From: UBA6614 sp002433235
GTDB lineage: Bacteria > Verrucomicrobiota > Verrucomicrobiia > Limisphaerales > UBA1100
Assembly (NCBI GenBank): GCA_002433235.1
Contig: DJHS01000132.1
Span: 1-27,668, forward strand
Direction: 5' to 3'
DNA length: 27,668 nt
Shown here piece after piece: positions 1-8,800 of this stretch. The first letter of the stretch is position 1; every line of letters begins with the position of its first letter. The position numbers and the translations under genes are program-made. Below the pieces are notes generated by a model. The model saw only the letters and a list, made by a program, of their open reading frames with translations. It was not told where the DNA came from and did not search any database.

Positions 1-1656
1 TTCAATTCCGGATCCTATATCTCAGAAGACATTTCCACCGTGGACACAAGTGCCACCAGCATTGCGAAGGATAACTTCATTGCGGGTGCCGCCATTTCCG
101 GAGGCTTCAAGGCCGAATACGACGACAACGAACTCGAGAAAACCGCACACGGCCTGTCGACAGGCGATGCGCTTTCATTCCATACCAGTGCTCCTGGCGG
201 TCTTAGCACAACCACCACCTACTATATTAATAAGAAGGATGATGACCACATTACTATTCACACCACCAAGGCCGACGCAAATGCCGGCATAAACAGGGTG
301 GATTTAACCAGAACAGGTATTTCCGCAGCCAAGACGAACGTGGCTTCCTCGGTTGCAACTGTTGCAGTTGCCCAGAAGGATATCATAACGGTTACTGCGG
401 GCAATCATGTTGGTGACACCTTTACAGCGACGGTCAATGGGAATTCTACAGCGGCTATAGCCAGTACTGTTGGTGATAATAATACAACGGCAACAAATTT
501 GGCTGCTGCAATAAATGCTCTTGCAGGAGTTACTGCAGCAGCAGTTGGTAATGTGATTACCATTACAGCAGCAACTCCTGGAACACCTCTTACAGGGGCA
601 ACCAGTGTCGCGCTAGCTAACTCCGATGGTGGAAACAATCAGGTTGCAGCTATTCAGACCGGAGGTGCGGGAGCGTCTGTTGCTAATGTAGCTGGCTCTG
701 CTGCCAAATTTACCAAGGCAGATCATGGATTGAGCGTTGGGGATCGGGTGACCATCACTAAGAATGCCCCCACTGCTTTCACCGCTTTGGATACCTATTA
801 TGTTCAGTCGGTCAGTGGTAATGATTTCACCCTTTCCGCGACCAGTGGAGGTGCGGCACTTGCGCCCACCAGTGCAGTTGCCAACATGGAATTCACCACT
901 GATACCGTGGCGGGCACTGCCAGCGGCACTGTTGGGACGCCATCGGGTACGGTGACGGCTACCAGTCATGGTTTGGTAAATGGTGATAGAATCTCATTGA
1001 ACAATGCTCACGGTGGTAAAACCGCTGGCGCATATTTCTTTGTTAGTCGCGTGGATGCCAACAGCTTCAAGATTTACGACACCGCTGTGAATGCACGTGC
1101 TGGTGGAGCAACTGGATTGCAGACATTTAACGCCTCTGGTGCGGTTCGCTTTAGCCTGATTGACTCAGACACAAGTGTGGCAGTCCAAAACAAGAGCGAT
1201 GCACTCAAGAAGGGCATGTACACCACCAACAACCCTGTTACCACTGGCGAGGATACCAATGCAGTACTCGCCAAGTCGGGCGAGGTGATTAACATCAGCA
1301 AAGCTACACAGGATATTTCCTCGTTCGCCACCGAGTTGGATGCGGATTACGACAACACAAACCTCAAGTCCGTGCTTTCCTCGCAGATTGCCCTGTCGTT
1401 GGTGAAACTGGCTATCACCCAGGTTGCGACTGACCGCGCGCGTCTTGGCGCAGTCCAATCGCGGCTTAACTTCACCAACGAACAGTTGGCGGTCACAAAA
1501 GAGAACCTCTCGGCTGCGATCAGCCGTATTGCTGACGTGGACGTGGCTGAGGAAGCCACCGCCTATGCGCGTTACCAGATTCTGGTGCAGTCAGGCACCG
1601 AGATGCTCAAGCAGGCCAACCAACTGCCTCAGTCGGCACTCCAGCTCCTGAGGTAA
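1..1656 (+). CDS. Flagellin, C-terminal part (5' end outside window)
   Basis: The reading frame is open from base 1 and ends at TAA 1654-1656, so the N-terminal domain lies upstream of the window. The last ~95 residues are a classic flagellin C-terminal D0/D1 helix. They contain ATDRARLGAVQSRLNFT, then ENLSAAISRIADVDVAEEA, and end in QSALQLLR. This part packs in the filament core and carries the export and assembly determinants. The middle is not a usual D2/D3 domain. It holds three HGL..GD repeats (HGL codons at 148, 724 and 967) and, between the first two, a separate Thr/Ala-rich module (about 367-660). The gene is paralogous to the complete flagellin 70 bases downstream: the segment around SEDISTVDTS matches TEDVGSVDTN there. 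Flagellin identity is certain. The function of the central repeats (surface-exposed, variable domain) is inferred. Confidence 0.95.
   Translation, partial: FNSGSYISEDISTVDTSATSIAKDNFIAGAAISGGFKAEYDDNELEKTAHGLSTGDALSFHTSAPGGLSTTTTYYINKKDDDHITIHTTKADANAGINRVDLTRTGISAAKTNVASSVATVAVAQKDIITVTAGNHVGDTFTATVNGNSTAAIASTVGDNNTTATNLAAAINALAGVTAAAVGNVITITAATPGTPLTGATSVALANSDGGNNQVAAIQTGGAGASVANVAGSAAKFTKADHGLSVGDRVTITKNAPTAFTALDTYYVQSVSGNDFTLSATSGGAALAPTSAVANMEFTTDTVAGTASGTVGTPSGTVTATSHGLVNGDRISLNNAHGGKTAGAYFFVSRVDANSFKIYDTAVNARAGGATGLQTFNASGAVRFSLIDSDTSVAVQNKSDALKKGMYTTNNPVTTGEDTNAVLAKSGEVINISKATQDISSFATELDADYDNTNLKSVLSSQIALSLVKLAITQVATDRARLGAVQSRLNFTNEQLAVTKENLSAAISRIADVDVAEEATAYARYQILVQSGTEMLKQANQLPQSALQLLR
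112..1134 (+). repeat. Three HGL..GD (E1-FCCH/phage-tail-like) protein repeats in flagellin 1
   Basis: Three units of ~65-75 codons follow the scheme HGLxxGD, then a hydrophobic strand, a small loop, YYV/YFFV, and D/N-(S/D)F-(T/K)(L/I). They lie at about 112-294, 673-888 and 922-1134. Their key strings are HGLSTGDALSF, HGLSVGDRVTI and HGLVNGDRISL. From memory, this pattern is common in phage tail and tail-fibre proteins annotated as ubiquitin-activating-enzyme E1 FCCH-like. A module of another type interrupts units 1 and 2. Confidence 0.75.
367..660 (+). other. Inserted Thr/Ala-rich module resembling a flagellin hook IN motif
   Basis: This segment of flagellin 1 encodes a pattern GDTFTATVNG, then ATNLAAAINAL, then VGNVITITAATPGTP. 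It has a strand-helix-strand layout like the IN motif of flagellins and hook-associated proteins and like repeats in some adhesins. It has no counterpart in the downstream flagellin. Its codons lean to GCA, ACA and AAT, unlike the GCC/ACC-richer flanks. Family assignment is tentative. Confidence 0.45.
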
Positions 1657-1726
1657 ATCGATTTAAACAAAACCACAGCAACGAATTGAAATAACAGGAA
1701 GTTAATACACCACCCAAGGACGAAAA

Positions 1727-3985
1727 ATGGTTATCAATACAAATGTCGAGGCCGAAGCCACCAAACACAATCTGGCAGTTACCCAGACTAATCTGGCCAA
1801 ATCCCTGTCGCGCTTGAGTTCCGGTTCCAAGATCGTGACTCCGTCGGATGACGCCGCCGGCTTGGCGGTAAGCAACCGTCTTGAAGCACAAATCAAGCGC
1901 ATCGATTCCGCCTTGAGCAACGTGGTCAATGCCACTTCGTGGACACAGACTCAGGACGGTTTCATGAAAAACATCTCCACCGCCTTTCGCCGGATGAGCG
2001 AGCTGGCGATGCTGGCGCAGGATGCAACCAAGTCCAATGAAGACAGGGATTTGTATAACAAGGAGCTGCAGGAGCTGAAAAACTTCGTCATTGATTCCTC
2101 AAAGCAGGATTATAACGGCGTGTCTTTGTTTGCTGGTGTATCCCTTGATGTGACGGTGAATTCCGAGGGAACAACGTTCGGCATGGCAAGCATCGACTTG
2201 GGTGGGTACGAATATTCCCGGGCAGTAAATAGCGGAAAAGATGCGTGGAAATTGTCTTCGGATGCCTATCAGCTTTCAAAGGACGGTTTCACGTTGAAAA
2301 ACACGGGTTATAAGACGAGCGTGGATCTTTGGAGAGATACATCGGGAAATTGGTCGAAGGCTGACAACGGTGGCACCAAGATCAAGGCGGGCTCAATTGT
2401 CACTGAAGATGTAGGGTCCGTGGATACAAACGTTACCGTCTATGCCGCGGGTACTTTCGTGAATTCAGAAAATGCCGCAGTTGCCGTTAAGGGATTCAAG
2501 GTAGATGCCGAGAATAACAAGCTCGTTTTGGCTGAAAATCACGGATTGGCTAATGGTGATGCAATTAAATTTAACGGTTCGGCGCCTGCTGGTTTGACAG
2601 CTGGGGAGACTTACTATGCAAAGAAGCTGGATGCGAATAATATCGAGGTTTATACGGATAAAACCCTGATCAATAAGGTAAACATGTATCATCAAACTGA
2701 GGTGACCAATGTCTCCGTGACGGCTGCCGATAATACATTTACCAAGCAAAATCACGGGTTGAGCACCGGGGATGCGGTTGTATTCAACGATGCGTCAAAT
2801 ATTCCAGCGGGTGCCGCTGCGAATACGGTTTACTTTGTTAACAAGGTGACAAAGGACACATTCAAGCTCTATACGGATGCGGTAAAAGCTGACGCTGGCG
2901 GTGCGGCGGGGCTTGTTGGGATCACGTCAGATGGTGCCAATCTAAAGGTGGAGAGTAACGTCCTAAATGGAATTACTACAAATGCGACGACGGAGTCGTG
3001 GTCCAAGACAGGGCACGGGATGACGGATGGTGACGTGGTTCAGGTGGTGAATGCTGGAACTGCGCCTGCAAATTTGCCGGTAATGAGTGCCGGGGGTGCA
3101 GCATTCGCCCATTCGACGGACGCGCATGTGAAGGTAACCTCAAATAGTTCTTTTGATTTGTATAAAAGAAAGGTGGATGGAATATCCATTAATACAAATT
3201 CGACGACATTCAGCAAAACAGGTCATGGCTTGGCAAACGGAACCGAGGTGCAGTTCCTGAAAAAGGCGCCTGACGGCGCAGGCTATACGGCTTCGTATTA
3301 TGTTAAGCAAATCGATGCTAATTCATTCACGTTGCATGCAACGGCGTCGGACGCAACTGCTGGTACAAATAAGGTTTCAATTTCCTCGGATTACACAGAT
3401 CTGACCTTGGTCACAGATAAGGTGCTAATTACCACCGCATCAACGGGCGAGGCTTATTTGAAGCTTAAGCAGGTTGGGGCGTACAATGTGGATGATCACA
3501 GCGTTACAGCGGGCAAGGATAATGCAAATATTGTCAAGAGAGGATATTTTGTGAGTGTAGATCCTGGCACAAATGGGGAGGATACCCGTGCTGTTAAAAT
3601 CAAGAGTGGTGAAATTGTATCCATCAACCAATCTGATCAGGATATTTCAGCGTTTGCAACGAAACAGGGCGGTGACTATAAGGATATCAATGTAAAATCG
3701 ATTGCGGGGGCAAAGATCGCCTTGGACATGATCAAAAAAGCCATCACGAAGGTCGCTACTGATCGCGCGGGACTTGGCGCAACGCAAAGTCGATTGAATT
3801 TCACAAACGACCAGTTGAATATCACCAAGGAGAATCTTTCCGCTGCGATTAGCCGGATTACCGACGTGGATGTTGCTGAAGAGGCAACGAGTTATGCGCG
3901 ATATCAAATTCTTGTGGCTACGGGCACGCAGATGTTGAAGCAGGCTAATCAGCTGCCGCAGGGCGCCATTGAATTGCTGCGGTAA
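1727..3985 (+). CDS. Flagellin, complete, with enlarged repeat-built central domain
   Basis: This is a 752-residue flagellin, long compared with the common 270-550. The start ATG 1727 has AAGGA at 1716-1720. Residues 1-140 are the conserved N-terminal helical domain (VINTNVEAEATKHNL, then SLSRLSSGSKIVTPSDDAAG). The last ~95 residues are the C-terminal helical domain ending in IELLR. These two ends form the filament core and direct type III export. The centre holds four HG(L/M)..G repeats with HG codons at 2540, 2753, 3014 and 3224. They would form the surface-exposed part of the filament. The gene lies 70 bases after the first flagellin with no terminator visible between them, so co-transcription is possible. 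A strong terminator follows. The central part is more AT-rich than the glycosyltransferase genes downstream. Identity is certain; the role of the repeats is inferred. Confidence 0.97.
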   Translation: MVINTNVEAEATKHNLAVTQTNLAKSLSRLSSGSKIVTPSDDAAGLAVSNRLEAQIKRIDSALSNVVNATSWTQTQDGFMKNISTAFRRMSELAMLAQDATKSNEDRDLYNKELQELKNFVIDSSKQDYNGVSLFAGVSLDVTVNSEGTTFGMASIDLGGYEYSRAVNSGKDAWKLSSDAYQLSKDGFTLKNTGYKTSVDLWRDTSGNWSKADNGGTKIKAGSIVTEDVGSVDTNVTVYAAGTFVNSENAAVAVKGFKVDAENNKLVLAENHGLANGDAIKFNGSAPAGLTAGETYYAKKLDANNIEVYTDKTLINKVNMYHQTEVTNVSVTAADNTFTKQNHGLSTGDAVVFNDASNIPAGAAANTVYFVNKVTKDTFKLYTDAVKADAGGAAGLVGITSDGANLKVESNVLNGITTNATTESWSKTGHGMTDGDVVQVVNAGTAPANLPVMSAGGAAFAHSTDAHVKVTSNSSFDLYKRKVDGISINTNSTTFSKTGHGLANGTEVQFLKKAPDGAGYTASYYVKQIDANSFTLHATASDATAGTNKVSISSDYTDLTLVTDKVLITTASTGEAYLKLKQVGAYNVDDHSVTAGKDNANIVKRGYFVSVDPGTNGEDTRAVKIKSGEIVSINQSDQDISAFATKQGGDYKDINVKSIAGAKIALDMIKKAITKVATDRAGLGATQSRLNFTNDQLNITKENLSAAISRITDVDVAEEATSYARYQILVATGTQMLKQANQLPQGAIELLR
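2494..3409 (+). repeat. Four HGL..GD (E1-FCCH/phage-tail-like) protein repeats in flagellin 2
   Basis: Four consecutive units of ~70-87 codons carry the signatures HGLANGDAIKF, HGLSTGDAVVF, HGMTDGDVVQV and HGLANGTEVQF. Three of the units show a following YYAKKLDANN, VYFVNKVTKD or YYVKQIDANS strand. HG positions are 213, 261 and 210 bases apart. The same unit builds the centre of the preceding flagellin. Confidence 0.75.
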
Positions 3986-4027
3986 ACCCATTTACGCGGG
4001 ACAGTACAGATTGTGAACTGCTTCTGC

Positions 4028-4070
4028 CGTCCGGGGACGAGGGTTGATCGTTCCCGGACGATTTATATTT
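4028..4070 (+). terminator. Rho-independent terminator after flagellin 2
   Basis: A 13-bp stem (4028-4040 with 4048-4060, one G-U pair) closes a 7-base loop and is followed by an A/T-rich tail, ATTTATATTT. It lies 43 bases after the flagellin stop codon. Confidence 0.88.
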
Positions 4071-4093
4071 AAAGTTTAAAATTAGATATATTA

Positions 4094-4110
4094 TGGCACG
4101 CAATGTGCTG
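4094..4110 (+). promoter_or_regulatory. Sigma-54-type (-24/-12) promoter
   Basis: TGGCACG at 4094-4100 is followed by GTGCT at 4105-4109. GG (4095-4096) and GC (4107-4108) are exactly 10 bases apart, as required for RpoN promoters (consensus TGGCACG-N4-TTGCW; one mismatch in the -12 block). The predicted start of transcription is near 4119-4120, just before the ribosome binding site AAGGA (4121-4125) of the 97-aa gene. Confidence 0.6.
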
Positions 4111-4133
4111 CTCCAGTCCAAAGGATTTGAGCC

Positions 4134-4427
4134 ATGAATATTCATCCCAACATTGACCCCCAGTCGCCGCTTCAACCGCCCCAGGAATCACAGCCCGCGG
4201 ATCAGGTGGCAAAGGCACCTACGCCGGCGCAGTTGATGTTCCAGTCCGATAGTGTGGATCTGGCACCTGTGGCCGAGCCCGCGCCGGAAAATGTGTCCAT
4301 TCAGAGCGATGCCGATGCGGCCGCGGCGGCAGTGGCTGCGGCCCAGCAGATTCAGGAGGGTTCGCCGGATGACCTGTACGACTGGAGCGGTATGACGCCG
4401 GAAAAGCTTAGGGAGCTTTTGAGTTGA
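4134..4427 (+). CDS. Small Pro/Ala-rich protein of unknown function, flagellar neighbourhood
   Basis: This is a 97-residue protein. Its ATG has AAGGA at 4121-4125. I do not recognise a family. The N-terminal half is rich in Pro and Gln and looks disordered. Residues ~61-75 are an Ala-rich likely helix. The C-terminus is acidic and aromatic (DDLYDWSGMTPEKLRELL) and resembles a short docking helix. There is no signal peptide or membrane segment. It stands alone behind a sigma-54-type promoter, between the flagellin terminator and the oxidase gene. In many bacteria sigma-54 drives flagellar genes, so a flagellar accessory role (chaperone, FlaG-like or anti-sigma-like) is possible. Sequence similarity to FlaG or FlgM is too weak to claim. 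Confidence 0.7.
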   Translation: MNIHPNIDPQSPLQPPQESQPADQVAKAPTPAQLMFQSDSVDLAPVAEPAPENVSIQSDADAAAAAVAAAQQIQEGSPDDLYDWSGMTPEKLRELLS

Positions 4428-4519
4428 AGACAAATTTGCATCGTTTTCAACGCGATTCGGTTTCCTGATTTTCCTTCGCGCTTGTCGATTCCCCCTTTAG
4501 CCTCGCGGAGTTGGCTTCC

Positions 4520-5716
4520 TTGAAGAACAAGCGTGTGTTGCTGGTTGGCGGCGGCATTGTTGGGTTGGCGACGGCGTTGAAGCTGTTGCGGCGGGAGCCG
4601 GATTGCCGGTTGACGGTTCTGGAGAAAGAAGCGGGAGTGGGGAGGCATCAATCGGGCAACAACAGCGGGGTGTTGCACTGTGGTCTTTATTACAAGCCCG
4701 GGTCTACCAAAGCGCGACTGGCTGTGGCGGGCATTCGGGAGATGGTGGATTTTTGTGCAGAGCATGGGATTGCGCATGATGTCTGCGGCAAACTGGTGGT
4801 GGCCTGCAATGAAGCGGAAGTGGCGCGTTTGAAAAAACTCCAAGTGCGAGGAACGGAAAACGGGCTGAAAGGCCTAAAGTGGCTGGGTAAAGGGGAAATG
4901 CGAGAGATCGAGCCGCACGTGGGTGGTGTGGCGGCGTTGCATGTTCCGCAGGAGGGGATTGTGGATTACCCCGCCGTGTGCCGAAAGCTGGCGGAATTGG
5001 TGCGTGAAGCAGGAGGAGAAATTGTTACTGAAGCAAAAGTGACGGAAATCTTACCCGTGGCTGGCAGGTGGAGGGTGATGTCCGTGGCTGGTGTGTACGA
5101 AGGGGATTGGCTGGTGAATTGTGCTGGGTTGCACTGTGACCGGGTGAGTCAATTGGCGGGAAATCAGCGGCAAGTCCGGATCGTTCCTTTTCGAGGTGAG
5201 TTCTATAAGTTGAAAAAATCCCGCCAAGAACTGGTCAGGCATTTGATTTACCCCACGCCGGACCCCGCATTTCCGTTTTTGGGAGTGCATTTTACCCGGT
5301 TAATCGGCGGTGGAGTTGAGGCGGGACCCAATGCGGTTTTGGCATTTGCACGTGAGGGATACAGCAAAACCCACGTAAATCCGTTGGATATGGCGGATTC
5401 ACTTACTTTTTTGGGACTTTGGCGATTTTTGTTGAAGTACCCCCAAATGTGCCTGCAAGAACTGCGAGGATCCTTCAGTAAGTCATTTTTCTGCGAAAAC
5501 CTGAGGAAATTGGTTCCCGATGTGACTCCTGATGATTTGGAGACGGGCGGAACCGGCGTTCGGGCCCAAGCAATGGCGCCGGAAGGGGAATTGGTCCATG
5601 ATTTTCATTTTGTAACTGGAAAAAACGCATTGCACGTCCTCAACGCCCCCAGTCCGGCGGCTACTGCATCCTTGGCCATTGGGGGCGAAATTGCCGGTAA
5701 AATCCTGTCTTCATAA
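4520..5716 (+). CDS. lhgO: L-2-hydroxyglutarate oxidase (LhgO-type FAD-dependent oxidoreductase)
   Basis: This is a DAO-fold flavoprotein of 398 residues, the normal length for LhgO. It is predicted to oxidise L-2-hydroxyglutarate to 2-oxoglutarate and pass electrons to the membrane quinone pool. A Rossmann FAD-binding motif GGGIVGLATA lies at residues 10-19. The family signature HQSGNNSGVLHCGLYYKPGS follows near residue 40. The C-terminal signature GGTGVRAQAM and the NAPSPAATASLAIGGEIA block are also LhgO-like. I chose TTG 4520 because GGAG (4507-4510) sits 9 bases before it. An in-frame TTG at 4511 would leave almost no spacing. The gene stands between the flagellar group and the glycosyltransferase gene with no evident functional link to either. 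The family call is strong; the substrate is inferred from family. Confidence 0.9.
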   Translation: MKNKRVLLVGGGIVGLATALKLLRREPDCRLTVLEKEAGVGRHQSGNNSGVLHCGLYYKPGSTKARLAVAGIREMVDFCAEHGIAHDVCGKLVVACNEAEVARLKKLQVRGTENGLKGLKWLGKGEMREIEPHVGGVAALHVPQEGIVDYPAVCRKLAELVREAGGEIVTEAKVTEILPVAGRWRVMSVAGVYEGDWLVNCAGLHCDRVSQLAGNQRQVRIVPFRGEFYKLKKSRQELVRHLIYPTPDPAFPFLGVHFTRLIGGGVEAGPNAVLAFAREGYSKTHVNPLDMADSLTFLGLWRFLLKYPQMCLQELRGSFSKSFFCENLRKLVPDVTPDDLETGGTGVRAQAMAPEGELVHDFHFVTGKNALHVLNAPSPAATASLAIGGEIAGKILSS

Positions 5717-5718
5717 AC

Positions 5719-5746
5719 AAAAAAACGCTTTTATTAGGCTTTTTTT
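5719..5746 (+). terminator. Weak terminator-like hairpin after lhgO
   Basis: A run of seven A (5719-5725) plus GC pairs with GC plus seven T (5738-5746), with one bulged C and a 9-base loop. The T run doubles as the tail. The stem is mostly A-T, so it is a marginal call. Confidence 0.35.
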
Positions 5747-5844
5747 GTGAAAATGGCTCTCATATGAGCTGGTTTTCTTCTTGGCACCTTATTTGCTGTG
5801 TAGAGGTCGGAACCCGTATGGATGCAGGTTTCGGAAGGATTGGA

Positions 5845-8800
5845 ATGCAACTGAATGCACCAGGGAAGGAAGCACAGGATGTGATTGGCCAAGAAGGCAG
5901 CCAAGACGGCTTGGATTTCTCGTCTTCACTGCCGGTGCGGTGGTTGGCTCCGTTTTTCAACACCACGGGTTATGCCAGTGAGGCCACCAATTTCGTGCTT
6001 CCTCTGGCTTACAAGGTGGATCTGGGCATTTTCCACAACAGTACTATCGTTTCCCAGACGTACATCGACAGTCTGCCGCAGAATTATCGCCGCGTGTTGC
6101 TGGAGGCCCAGCGCAATTTCACGCAACTCTCCGGTGGTATCGTGGTATCGCATGTGCCGGCGTTTGCTTTCCATAAGTTTGAAGATGCGCAGTATCACAT
6201 TGGGCGCACGATGTTTGAGACGGATCGGTTGCCTGAAAACTGGGTGTCCGCTTGCAACCGGATGGATGAGATTTGGGTGCCCAGCCAGTTCAACGCCCAA
6301 ACCTTTGCCCGGGCCGGAGTGGATCGTGCCAAGCTGAAGGTCATTCCCGGCGCTGTGGATGCAAAGTTTTTTGATCCCGGCTACACGCAGGAACTGCCGT
6401 TGCCTGATCCTGCCGGCTATAATTTCCTTTCCATGTTTGAATGGTCCTCCCGCAAGGGATGGGATGTTTTGCTGACGGCATACTTGTGCGAGTTCTCCGC
6501 GGATGACGATGTGTGCCTGTACTTGCGGACGCACCTTTTTGGTCAACCGGCACAGGATGCCTCGGCGATTTTACAGAGTGAGATTGAGAAACACGCGAAG
6601 AGCCTCAAACTGGGCCGCAAAAAACTGCCTCGCATCGAATTGCTCACCGAGCCTCTGGCGGCCGCCGATTTGCCGGGCCTGTACAAGGCCGTGGACTGTC
6701 TGGTGGCACCGAGCCGTGGCGAGGGCTGGGGTCGGCCGCAACACGAGGCCATGATGATGGAGCTTCCCGTGATTGCCACCAACTGGAGCGGCAACACAGA
6801 GTTCATGACCGCGGACACCGCCTACCTGCTCGACCATGAACTGACTGAGACCGCCAATTTGGAGACGGGGCAGGCGCATTACCGCGGCCATCGCTGGGCC
6901 GAACCCTTTGCCGAGCATCTGCAACAGCACATGCGTGAGGTGTTTGCCAATCCCCGCGAAGCGCGTTTGAAAGGCAAGCGAGCACGGGCGCACGTGAAAC
7001 AACATTTCGGTCAAGAGGCCGTGTCGGCATTGATTCTGGAACGGCTGCGGGCCATCGAGGCCAAGCTCACCGGCACCAAGCCGATCACGGTTCCCCAGCC
7101 ACTGGAGCCCGGCAAAGCCGAGAGCCGGTTCCAGTTTGCGTTGGAGGGCACATTTCTTGATTACGGCAGCCTTTCGCATGTCAACCGCGCTCTGGCCACC
7201 GCGCTGCGTGAGCAACCGGGCATCGACGTGGCTTGCATCCAGAAAACTTTAAACACCGTGCCACCCATGCCCGAGGCATTGGCGGATTTCTCGCGGACAC
7301 TGGTGGATGAAGCTCCTGCTGGCACGCAAGTGACCGTGCGTCATGGCTGGCCGCCCATCTGGGAAAAGCCGCGTCGTGGCAAGTGGGTGAACATTCAGCC
7401 GTGGGAATTTGGCGTGCTGCCTGCGGAATGGGTGCGCCAGCTCGAGAATGTGGATGAGGCTTGGGTGCCCTCCAGTTACGTGCGCAACTGCTATATTGAT
7501 TCGGGTGTCCCCGCAGAAAAAGTGCAGGTGATCCCCAACGGCATTGATCCAGAAATTTTCCGGCCGGAAGCCCCGACGCTGCCAATCAAAACCGATAAAC
7601 GTTACAAGTTCCTGTTTGTGGGCGGAACGATCGGGCGCAAAGGGCCGGACATTCTTTTAAACACATACCTCGAAACCTTCACGGCTGCGGACGATGTCTG
7701 CCTAGTCATCAAGGATTTCGGGGGGCAAACTTTTTACTCTGGGCAGACCCTTGCCGAAGTCATCGCGCAGGCCCAAGCCAAGCCCAACGCACCAGAAATC
7801 GTTTACTTGGACGATGACCTGCCGCCCGAGCAGGTTGCCGGCCTGTATACTGCCTGCGATTGCCTGGTGCATCCCTATCGTGGGGAGGGCTTTGGGTTGC
7901 CGGTGTTGGAGGCGATGGCCTGTGGTCTGCCGGTCCTTTGCACCGGGGGCGGATCGACTGACGATTTTGCCACCGACCAATATGCCTACCGCATCCCTGC
8001 CGTTCGCAAGTCAACCAAGCCTTGGATTGGCCAGATACTACTGGTCAAGGAAGGCTGGCTGCTGGAGCCGGACAAAGATGCCTTGGCCGACCGCATGCGG
8101 TGGGTGTTTAAGCACCGGGACAAGGCTCGTGCCAAGGGTCAACGGGCTGCCGCCCACGTGCATGCTGAATGGACCTGGGAGCGTGCCGCGGAAAAGGCCA
8201 TGGCGCGCATTCATGCTCTGGCTACTCAGGCCGAGCCGTCGGATGCCCTGGAGGGTGCCATCAAGCGCATGCGTGAGAAAACGGAAACCACCCCCACCAC
8301 CGAGTCGCCCGCGATTGCCGAGTTGCTCATTGAAACCACCCAGAACGCCATGGCTCACGATTCCAAACCACTCCGCGAAGAGGATGCCCGGAAGGTGGCC
8401 CAGCACATCGAGCAAGCCGAGATTTTCCTGCAGGCCAACAACGCCACCGCCGCGATAGGTGAGTTGGAGCAGGCGCTGGAGTTGGATACGGACAACATCG
8501 GGATTCTCTCCATGCTCGGTTCACTGCGTTATCAGGACAACAATTTTGAAAAAGCGCGCGAACTGTTCCGCCACTTGGTTGAATTGAGCCCGGCGGATTC
8601 GCAGGCGTACACGCAACTGGCCATGACGGCGTTTCAGCTTGAGCGTACGGATGAATTTGAATCGGCGCTTGGTCTCGCGCTGGAGCTGGATCCGGACAAC
8701 TTGGAGGCTTTGCGGTTTTTGGCGCGCGTCAATCTGCAGGAGAAACAATACCTCGATGCGGCGATGGGCTACCGGAAAATCATTGAACTGGCGCCCGAAG

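Noticed and set aside
4134..4427. FlgM or FlaG identity for the 97-aa protein
   Set aside because: Only composition and a DSVDL string are suggestive. There are no conserved domain residues that I can point to.
5759..5768. CTCATATGAG palindrome around the possible ATG 5764
   Set aside because: It is short, with no paired promoter element. ATG 5845 has a better ribosome binding site, so neither an operator nor that start is claimed.
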